NCBI GenBank assembly: GCA_016198635.1
Contig: JACQIF010000064.1
Coordinates: 1-5,519, forward strand
Direction of reading: 5' to 3'
Source: Candidatus Aenigmatarchaeota archaeon
Lineage (GTDB): Archaea; Aenigmatarchaeota; Aenigmatarchaeia; PWEA01; JACQIF01
DNA: 5,519 nt
This document shows, piece by piece, positions 1 to 3,821 of this stretch (its first letter is position 1; each line of letters begins with the position of its first letter). Below the pieces are notes generated by a model. The model did no database searches. It was given only the letters and a program-made list of their open reading frames with translations, and had not been told where the DNA came from. The position numbers and the translations under genes are program-made.

Positions 1-278
1 GCCTCAAGGGGCTTTTCAATGTCAATATTGACGCTGCTAAAAAGACCCTGGAATTCACGAACGATAAAGTCATGCAGGAGATGCCAAAGATACACTGGCT
101 GCCCGCTGACCAGAGTGTTACGTGTAAGATAGTGATGCCAGACGCTTCTGAGCTAAACGGTGTTGCAGAAAAGAACGTCTTGGATGAAACAGTGAACAAC
201 GTCGTCCAGTTCGAGCGCTTCGGCTTCGTGCGCATCGATGCTAAAGAACCGTTGGTTGCGTACTTCGCTCACAGATAA
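1..278 (+). CDS. gltX: Glutamyl-tRNA synthetase, C-terminal part (5' end outside window)
   Basis: This is the last 91 residues of an archaeal-type glutamyl-tRNA synthetase, which charges tRNA-Glu (and in many archaea also tRNA-Gln for later amidation) in the cytoplasm. The reading frame is open from base 3 to the TAA at 276-278 and has no start because it enters from upstream. The visible part belongs to the beta-barrel anticodon-binding domain of the archaeal/eukaryotic GlxRS class. The markers are the segment IHWLPAD followed by a strand ending in KIVMPDA, then VVQFERFGFVRID, and the terminal AYFAHR, which is a characteristic archaeal GltX ending. The catalytic HIGH and KMSKS regions lie outside the window. 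The stop codon directly abuts the stop codon of the convergent gene at 279. The family call is secure; GlnRS is unlikely because archaea generally lack it. Confidence 0.92.
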   Translation, partial: LKGLFNVNIDAAKKTLEFTNDKVMQEMPKIHWLPADQSVTCKIVMPDASELNGVAEKNVLDETVNNVVQFERFGFVRIDAKEPLVAYFAHR

Positions 279-291
279 TTATTTCTTTTTG
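279..291 (+). terminator. Oligo-T tract just after gltX stop
   Basis: Starting right after the gltX TAA, the plus strand reads TTATTTCTTTTTG, with 10 T in 13 bases. Archaeal RNA polymerase can terminate on such U-rich stretches without a hairpin, so this is a plausible gltX terminator. It lies inside the 3' coding end of the opposite-strand 59-aa gene, where it encodes the Lys-rich tail and stop codon. The T-richness could therefore simply reflect those codons. Confidence 0.4.
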
Positions 292-458
292 TAGAAGTGT
301 AGCGCTCCTGCAGCCGCGAGCAGTACCGCACCGATTCCCATATGCACTGTGTGAGGCGCCGTTAACCCGAAACCGGTGTGAACGCTGTGCGGCAGGATCA
401 AGAAGAAAAGGCCTGCTGCTGCAAGAATGCCTTCCGCGACAGTCTTCTTGTTTACCAT
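279..458 (-). CDS. Small two-helix His-rich membrane protein (59 aa, unknown function)
   Basis: An ATG at 458 opens a 59-codon frame ending in TAA at 281-279. I do not recognise the family. The protein starts MVNKKTVAEG, then has a hydrophobic helix at about residues 10-22, a short loop, a second hydrophobic helix at about 41-55, and a Lys-rich end (FYKKK). This predicts a helical hairpin with both termini in the cytoplasm. The loop has a near-duplicate motif: PHSVHTGFG at 23-31 and PHTVHMGIG at 35-43. That places four histidines in two HxxH pairs near the membrane surface, with a fifth at 54. The start lies 4 nt after the stop of the upstream membrane gene. A GTGAT stretch just before the ATG matches part of the archaeal Shine-Dalgarno, so translational coupling is likely. 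Evidence that it is real: good start, protein-like composition, duplicated motif, and exact fit in an otherwise empty 184-bp gap. The metal- or heme-binding idea is inference only. Confidence 0.72.
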   Translation of the reverse strand: MVNKKTVAEGILAAAGLFFLILPHSVHTGFGLTAPHTVHMGIGAVLLAAAGALHFYKKK

Positions 459-462
459 AGAA

Positions 463-831
463 TCACTTGCTGAATAGTTGTTTTGGTTGCATATAAGTTT
501 GCCGAGGTTCCTCGGTTTGCTGGTAAGCCCAAGCAGGAGGCCGGCGTCTCATCTCTTTCATCGATAGTGCGCCTGAAGCTAATGTAAACAAACCGACGAA
601 CACCGCGAATGCAGCAAAGAGACGGATGCCTGAAAGGGACGTCTGCAGGTACTGTAGTACCGGTACTGCTTCAGGCGCGTATGTTGTGGCCCTTGGTATA
701 ACAGAAGGTATCTGTACGATCAGCTGGTCTATCGACACGTAAATGATTCCGCCGCCCGCGACCAGCAAGAGCCCCATAAGGACAAACGTCATGGAACGCA
801 GGAGTTCAGGGTCGATGCGCATGCCAACCAT
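463..831 (-). CDS. Two-helix membrane protein of unknown function (122 aa)
   Basis: I do not recognise the family. The protein begins MVGMRIDPELLRS, then has a clear membrane helix at about residues 15-35 (VLMGLLLVAGGGIIYV). An extracellular-looking stretch of about 33 residues follows (36-68), rich in V, P, T and Q and without cysteines. A second helix lies at about 69-90. The cytoplasmic tail starts with the basic KEMRRRPPAWAYQQ and is polar to residue 122. The positive-inside rule places both ends in the cytoplasm. The first helix is too far from the N-terminus to look like a standard signal peptide. An alternative ATG lies at codon 4 (822). There is no Shine-Dalgarno before 831, but a TTTAAG box is centred about 27 nt upstream of the ATG, the spacing expected for a leaderless transcript. 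It is the first gene of a likely two-gene operon with the 59-aa membrane protein and diverges from the L7Ae operon. Confidence 0.78.
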   Translation of the reverse strand: MVGMRIDPELLRSMTFVLMGLLLVAGGGIIYVSIDQLIVQIPSVIPRATTYAPEAVPVLQYLQTSLSGIRLFAAFAVFVGLFTLASGALSMKEMRRRPPAWAYQQTEEPRQTYMQPKQLFSK

Positions 832-854
832 AAGGGAGATTGGTTGCAGTAGTT

Positions 855-860
855 CTTAAA
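855..860 (-). promoter_or_regulatory. TATA box for the 122-aa membrane gene (leaderless)
   Basis: Read on the minus strand this is TTTAAG, centred about 27 nt before the ATG at 831. Archaeal transcription starts about 25-27 nt downstream of the TATA centre, so the mRNA would begin at or beside the start codon, which fits the lack of a Shine-Dalgarno. The palindromic ATTTAAAT at 883-890 is an alternative box that would give a leader of about 30 nt. Confidence 0.5.
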
Positions 861-882
861 CGCGCTGCCTGCACCCCGTGGC

Positions 883-890
883 ATTTAAAT
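883..890. promoter_or_regulatory. Palindromic ATTTAAAT TATA-like box between divergent genes
   Basis: The sequence ATTTAAAT is self-complementary and lies between the two divergent genes. It could serve the minus-strand membrane gene (start about 861, leader about 30 nt). On the plus strand it would be a secondary start for the L7Ae operon at about 913, with a leader of about 50 nt. Orientation cannot be decided from sequence; both genes have a better-placed closer box. Confidence 0.35.
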
Positions 891-920
891 AACCAACCTC
901 CCGGATGCAACGCGGGCGTT

Positions 921-934
921 GCTTTAAATAGCTT
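921..934 (+). promoter_or_regulatory. TATA box of the L7Ae ribosomal operon
   Basis: GCTTTAAATAGCTT is a strong archaeal TATA element (core TTTAAATA at 923-930). Transcription would start near 951-954, giving a leader of about 13-16 nt that just holds the Shine-Dalgarno at 956-961. The same 14 bases recur with one difference on the minus strand at 3648-3635, upstream of the HMG-CoA synthase. Confidence 0.7.
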
Positions 935-955
935 AACATTCGTCCAGTAGTCAAA

Positions 956-961
956 GAGGTG
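956..961 (+). promoter_or_regulatory. Shine-Dalgarno site of rpl7ae
   Basis: GAGGTG ends 5 nt before the ATG at 967 and is a perfect match to the archaeal 16S anti-Shine-Dalgarno (complement of CACCTC). It fixes the L7Ae start and is the clearest ribosome binding site in the window. Confidence 0.8.
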
Positions 962-966
962 TAAAT

Positions 967-1389
967 ATGGTCGATGATTTGAGCAAGAAGGCTCTAGAGG
1001 CCGTCGAACTCGCGCGTTCCACAGGTTCTCTAAGGCGCGGCACGAACGAGGTCACGAAGGCCATCGAACGCGGCCAGGCAGAGCTCGTCGTTATCGCAAA
1101 AGACGTTGATCCCCCTGAAATAGTGATGCATTTGCCACCGCTCTGCGAGGAGAAGGGCATTCCGTTCGTGCATGTTCCTAACAAGGACGAACTCGGGCGA
1201 GCGTCAGGGATAGAGGTGCGGTGCGCTGCGATTGCGATCGCAAAGTCAGGCGACGCCAAGAAGCTCATCGAAGAGATACGCAAGGCCAGCGGCGCGACCT
1301 TAGTGAAGAACGAGGCACAGCAAGATACCCAGAAGAAGGACGAAAAGAAGGAAGCCCCCAAACAGAAGAAATCCGAGAAAACGGAGTAA
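967..1389 (+). CDS. rpl7ae: Ribosomal protein L7Ae (eL8), K-turn RNA-binding protein
   Basis: L7Ae binds kink-turn RNA. In archaea it is a 50S subunit protein and a core part of box C/D and H/ACA guide RNPs and of RNase P. The single L7Ae/L30e/S12e domain fills residues 5-110. It has the RNA-contacting [12 protein letters not shown] at 25-36, the [20 protein letters not shown] segment at 44-63, and the loop with NKDELG at 72-77 that reads the K-turn. The segment [11 protein letters not shown] at 81-91 is also typical. The protein is 140 aa, longer than the usual archaeal length of about 117-125. The excess is a low-complexity Lys/Glu/Gln tail from about residue 113 onward with no sequence signature. 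The start is set by GAGGTG 5 nt upstream. It is the first gene of a three-gene operon; eS28 starts 3 nt after its stop. Confidence 0.97.
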   Translation: MVDDLSKKALEAVELARSTGSLRRGTNEVTKAIERGQAELVVIAKDVDPPEIVMHLPPLCEEKGIPFVHVPNKDELGRASGIEVRCAAIAIAKSGDAKKLIEEIRKASGATLVKNEAQQDTQKKDEKKEAPKQKKSEKTE

Positions 1390-1392
1390 ACG

Positions 1393-1605
1393 GTGATTTT
1401 TGTTCCAGAAGACGCTGTTCCGGCGGAAGTTTTGCAGCTGCTGAACCGCAGCGGAGTCAAGGGAGTCTTCAAAGTGCGTTGCAAAGTTCTGGAAGGCCAG
1501 GACAAGGGCAAGATACTTGTGCGCAACGTAATGGGTCCTGTGCGCAAGGGCGACGTGCTGATGTTACGGGAAACAGAAATGGAGAGCGCCGGTAGCTTCG
1601 GTTGA
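1393..1605 (+). CDS. rps28e: Small ribosomal subunit protein eS28 (S28e)
   Basis: eS28 is a small OB-fold protein of the archaeal/eukaryotic 30S/40S subunit, located near the mRNA exit channel. The 70-aa product carries the family signature: [16 protein letters not shown] near the start, then [35 protein letters not shown], where the conserved RNV-GPVR-GD-LMLRETE block is diagnostic. The start is a GTG at 1393; no ATG lies before the conserved part. GGAG at 1383-1386, inside the last codons of L7Ae, acts as Shine-Dalgarno with 6 nt spacing. The GTG itself sits inside a GGTGAT that also resembles a Shine-Dalgarno, but no usable start codon follows it. The C-terminus (MESAGSFG) lacks the basic run often found after RETE. 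The stop is 4 nt before rpl24e. Confidence 0.96.
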   Translation: MIFVPEDAVPAEVLQLLNRSGVKGVFKVRCKVLEGQDKGKILVRNVMGPVRKGDVLMLRETEMESAGSFG

Positions 1606-1609
1606 TTTT

Positions 1610-1795
1610 ATGGACTGCAACTTTTGCGGCGAAAACGTGCCGAGAGGCAAGGGAAAGATATTCATCAAGAAGACCGGCGAAACGTATCCGTTCTGCTCTT
1701 CAAAGTGCGAGCGCAACGCCGCGCTGGGCCGCAGCGCACGCAAAGTGCAGTGGACTATGACGTCGCGCATCGTGAGAGGAAAGGAGAAGAAATAA
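1610..1795 (+). CDS. rpl24e: Large ribosomal subunit protein eL24 (L24e), zinc-ribbon
   Basis: This 61-aa protein is the archaeal eL24, a 50S protein at the subunit interface. It carries a single treble-clef zinc site from two cysteine pairs: C3-x2-C6 (CNFC) and C29-x3-C33 (CSSKC). The family pattern is clear: GKGKIFIKKTGETYPFCSSKCERN, then LGRSARKVQWT near residues 39-49. Archaeal eL24 is usually about 60-70 aa, so the gene is complete. The ATG is 4 nt after the eS28 stop; only a weak GGTTGAT precedes it, so translation is probably coupled. It is the last gene of the operon. The next gene is convergent and begins its stop codon 6 nt further on; there is no ndk downstream. Confidence 0.97.
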   Translation: MDCNFCGENVPRGKGKIFIKKTGETYPFCSSKCERNAALGRSARKVQWTMTSRIVRGKEKK

Positions 1796-1801
1796 TTAGA
1801 C

Positions 1802-3529
1802 TTATCTGACAACGAGTTCTGGTTCCAGCTTGCGCGGCTCTATTTTGAGGTCTGCTATCGTGAGCTGTCTCTTCTTCAAGGCTACTTCCAGAGGAGTCTC
1901 GCCTTCGACATATTTGTATTTTCTACGACCTTCATGGTCTATCGAAGTTAGCCTGAAGCTTGGTTCCTTTATAGCGGCTATGGAAGGAATTGGCGTGTCG
2001 TAGTTCTTATGCAGCGTTTCGTATTCCGCTAACGTCAGCTCGTGTTCTACAGGAGGCATTCTTATCTTCCGCGCCTGCTCCTTCCAGCCGTTTGCGACTG
2101 TCGCCAGCGCTCCAAAAGCCTCTGCGCCGCTCCCGTACCAGCTGAGCAGAACGTGCTTGCCTGTAAAATCGTTTCTAACATCCCTGTTCTTTCTGACTAT
2201 CCTGTCCATCTCTGTTATCGCTGGGCGTCTCGTGTGGCCTCCGAAAGACATCGCTGTTGCGTCTTGAATCTTTGAGGCGAACATCGACGCCGTCGCGATC
2301 AACTGGGCGGCCGTGTATGTGTTGCCGGTAAAAGGCGCGAACGTCAAGGGACCGGCCAGCTTCTCAGCGACCTGCACCCTGTACTGCTTGGTACCCATGA
2401 ATTTTTCTACGTGCTTGCGCTTGGCGTCCTCGAAGTCTCTTTGCGAGCTGAAACCTTCACGGAGGGGCTCGGGCCCCATCTCCGTGGCTATTTCGTCGCC
2501 TTCGCGCCCGCCTCTCACGTCGTGCAGAAGCGCTTCCGCGTAGGAAACCATCGGCTGACCCCTGTACGGTATGTGCGGTGCTATTGCGCTTACTATGCTC
2601 AGCAGAGACCTGCCTTCCTCAAGAACTGGCTTTCCTTTTATGCGTTTCTCCAATGCCTTCTGCTTGACTTCATCAAATATGTCTCTTGATGTGTCGTTAT
2701 ACGAAACTATCGACTCGCGGGCGTTGACGATGGGGGTATCGAGATGTGAAACAAAAGACAAACCACCGTTGTCAGATTCACCAAGACTCAGAACGTTGAC
2801 TACATGAACTGCTCCGTTACCATTTGCTTCGGGCGCCGGGGGTTTCTTTTCCATTTTCGCCGGCTTGTAGAAGTCGTATGCCTCTCGTGAGCTGTATCCG
2901 CGTATCTCAGGGTCTATCTCAAGCATCCGCGGGCTCTGTCTTACCAGGACTGCTGCGGCGCCTGCACCTCCAGTCCACTCGCCAGCTGATTTAAGATCGT
3001 ACTTCGCAAAGTCGGATGCAACTACTATGCCTACTCGATCGCTTTTTCTCTTAGGATCGGCAAGTATCCAGTCCGCCGTGTCAAGTATCGCTGCCCCCCC
3101 TGCGTTGCAGGCGAACTTGTATTCGACGGTGTGCCATTTGTTTGTCGAACCGGGACCCTTGCGTTGTTCGATCATACCTTTTACGTCCGTTGTAAAGGGT
3201 TTGGAGTTGTCAAAGGAAGTCTCGGTCGCGCCGTAAAGGCGTCCTACGTCGCGAGGCTCGAGGTCATTCTGCTGCATCAACCCAAGAACAGCGTCTGCTG
3301 CCAACGTAGCTATATTCTGTCCGCCATCAGGTACACGCGCATAAGCGACGCCAAGGCCCCTAAGCTTTTCCCTGAACTCTGCCGGAGTTGCACGTCTTTT
3401 CTCCCCCGTTTTCTTGTCTTTTACAGTAGGACGGCGTTCTAGATCTCCAACAAACCCATCGCTAAGAAGATTCATAGCGGCAGGCGGAGCGACGACATAG
3501 ATTGCGTCGATGCCAACAGAACGCGCCAT
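1802..3529 (-). CDS. mvaS: Hydroxymethylglutaryl-CoA synthase, long form (575 aa)
   Basis: HMG-CoA synthase condenses acetoacetyl-CoA with acetyl-CoA to HMG-CoA, the entry to the mevalonate pathway for archaeal isoprenoid lipids. Numbering from the ATG at 3529, the catalytic triad is visible: Glu103 (ATETSFDNSKP), Cys141 (EYKFACNAGGAAI), His319 (APHIPYRG). GEWTGGAGAAAVLV at about 183-196, GNTYTA at 402-407 and WYGSG at 464-468 are further family landmarks. The region with TLAEYETLHKNYDTP and GRRKYKYVE near 499-542 resembles the C-terminus of the bacterial MvaS / haloarchaeal HmgB type (about 385-445 aa), rather than the short (about 350 aa) common archaeal form. Extra material appears at about 30-50 (basic), 225-265 (Pro-rich, then VHVVNVLSLGES), 425-455, and a tail after 545. 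The start is ATG 3529: an in-frame stop lies 15 nt upstream, and GTTATAAC at 3553-3560 is centred 27 nt before it. TTG at 3535 is the alternative. Enzyme class is firm; subtype is from remembered family patterns. Confidence 0.93.
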   Translation of the reverse strand: MARSVGIDAIYVVAPPAAMNLLSDGFVGDLERRPTVKDKKTGEKRRATPAEFREKLRGLGVAYARVPDGGQNIATLAADAVLGLMQQNDLEPRDVGRLYGATETSFDNSKPFTTDVKGMIEQRKGPGSTNKWHTVEYKFACNAGGAAILDTADWILADPKRKSDRVGIVVASDFAKYDLKSAGEWTGGAGAAAVLVRQSPRMLEIDPEIRGYSSREAYDFYKPAKMEKKPPAPEANGNGAVHVVNVLSLGESDNGGLSFVSHLDTPIVNARESIVSYNDTSRDIFDEVKQKALEKRIKGKPVLEEGRSLLSIVSAIAPHIPYRGQPMVSYAEALLHDVRGGREGDEIATEMGPEPLREGFSSQRDFEDAKRKHVEKFMGTKQYRVQVAEKLAGPLTFAPFTGNTYTAAQLIATASMFASKIQDATAMSFGGHTRRPAITEMDRIVRKNRDVRNDFTGKHVLLSWYGSGAEAFGALATVANGWKEQARKIRMPPVEHELTLAEYETLHKNYDTPIPSIAAIKEPSFRLTSIDHEGRRKYKYVEGETPLEVALKKRQLTIADLKIEPRKLEPELVVR

Positions 3530-3552
3530 CAGCAAGCCCTCTCAAAACTAGG

Positions 3553-3560
3553 GTTATAAC
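3553..3560 (-). promoter_or_regulatory. TATA-like box of mvaS (leaderless spacing)
   Basis: GTTATAAC is self-complementary and centred about 27 nt upstream of the mvaS ATG at 3529. This is the same spacing as for the 122-aa membrane gene, and implies an mRNA starting at the ATG. GAGG in the few bases before the ATG could act as a Shine-Dalgarno if transcription starts further up at the 3635-3648 box. Confidence 0.5.
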
Positions 3561-3634
3561 GAGCTTCGCGTAAGACAAATGTACTACCAGACAGTGTCAC
3601 TAATCCTTCCCTCGAAGTTGACGTTTACGCGCAG

Positions 3635-3648
3635 AAGCTATTTAAGGC
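3635..3648 (-). promoter_or_regulatory. Second TATA box upstream of mvaS
   Basis: On the minus strand this reads GCCTTAAATAGCTT, identical at 13 of 14 positions to the L7Ae TATA context at 921-934. Read this way it would start mvaS transcription near 3616, with a leader of about 87 nt. On the plus strand it reads TATTTAAGG, also acceptable as a TATA box, and could start a transcript near 3668. The L7Ae resemblance favours the minus orientation. Confidence 0.45.
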
Positions 3649-3653
3649 TGCCC

Positions 3654-3670
3654 ACGACGATGAACGTCGT
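3654..3670. repeat. Perfect 6-bp inverted repeat with 5-nt loop
   Basis: ACGACG and CGTCGT flank the loop ATGAA. The stem is GC-rich and stands out in this AT-rich gap. It lies just upstream of the minus-strand TATA box at 3635-3648, where an activator or repressor could bind as a dimer. As RNA on the plus strand it is followed by CTTTTG, too weak for a clear terminator, and there is no plus-strand gene before it. Confidence 0.45.
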
Positions 3671-3714
3671 AGACGGCTTTTGTTCAAGAACCGTTATCCT
3701 TCGTTTAAGTGCTC

Positions 3715-3727
3715 TATAACCGTTTTA
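3715..3727. repeat. Imperfect AT-rich dyad TATAAC-C-GTTTTA
   Basis: The half-sites TATAAC and GTTTTA are inverted with one mismatch around a single C. The left half-site is repeated 34 bp further on in the perfect dyad at 3748-3764, so the two may be paired operator sites upstream of infB. Confidence 0.35.
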
Positions 3728-3747
3728 ACACAGATTTCGGTTTTCCG

Positions 3748-3764
3748 ATATAACACTGTTATAT
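3748..3764. repeat. Perfect 7-bp dyad ATATAAC-ACT-GTTATAT upstream of infB
   Basis: The arms ATATAAC and GTTATAT are exact inverted copies around a 3-nt spacer, ending about 10-25 bp before the probable infB TATA region. The size and symmetry suit a dimeric helix-turn-helix regulator. Because the half-site resembles a TATA box (TTATA), it might also be a promoter element by chance. Confidence 0.45.
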
Positions 3765-3772
3765 TTGCTTTG

Positions 3773-3789
3773 TTTTTAACATATTAAAG
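3773..3789 (+). promoter_or_regulatory. Probable infB TATA region
   Basis: TTTTTAACATATTAAAG offers two overlapping boxes, TTTTTAAC and TATTAAAG. They predict starts at about 3803 and 3812, giving a leader of about 10-19 nt before ATG 3822, or a leaderless mRNA if translation begins at the in-frame ATG 3807. Confidence 0.45.
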
Positions 3790-3821
3790 AGTTGAATGCC
3801 AACGAAATGCGGTGTCCTCCT

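Larger units (their letters stand above)
3530..3821. other. Divergent intergenic region between mvaS and infB
   Basis: About 290 bp with no convincing gene. It holds candidate promoters for both neighbours: GTTATAAC at 3553-3560 and the TTAAATAGCTT box at 3635-3648 for mvaS, and AT-rich boxes at 3773-3789 for infB. It also has a 6-bp hairpin at 3654-3670 and two AT-rich dyads at 3715-3727 and 3748-3764. An ATG at 3660 opens only 19 codons. I see no tRNA and no box C/D pair: CGATGA occurs near 3656-3663, but no CTGA follows. Confidence 0.7.

Noticed and set aside
951..1547. 198-codon minus-strand frame over L7Ae and eS28
   Set aside because: Its translation is Ser/Phe/Thr-rich low complexity, a typical antisense reading of Lys/Glu-rich ribosomal proteins. 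Both plus-strand genes are certain and fully conserved.
1221..1595. 124-codon plus-strand frame bridging L7Ae and eS28
   Set aside because: It is Arg/Gly/Gln-rich with no family features and overlaps two well-supported genes in another frame.
2042..3442. Several plus-strand frames of 69-103 codons inside mvaS
   Set aside because: All are antisense to the conserved HMG-CoA synthase, and none has a recognisable domain or ribosome binding site.
3660..3719. 19-codon frame starting at ATG 3660 in the mvaS-infB gap
   Set aside because: It is very short, has no Shine-Dalgarno, and the possible TATA box at 3639-3646 is only about 18 nt away, too close for a leaderless start. The ATG lies in a hairpin loop.
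3654..3764. Box C/D guide RNA in the mvaS-infB gap
   Set aside because: ACGATGA at 3657-3663 is one base off box C (RTGATGA), but no CTGA box D follows at a suitable distance.
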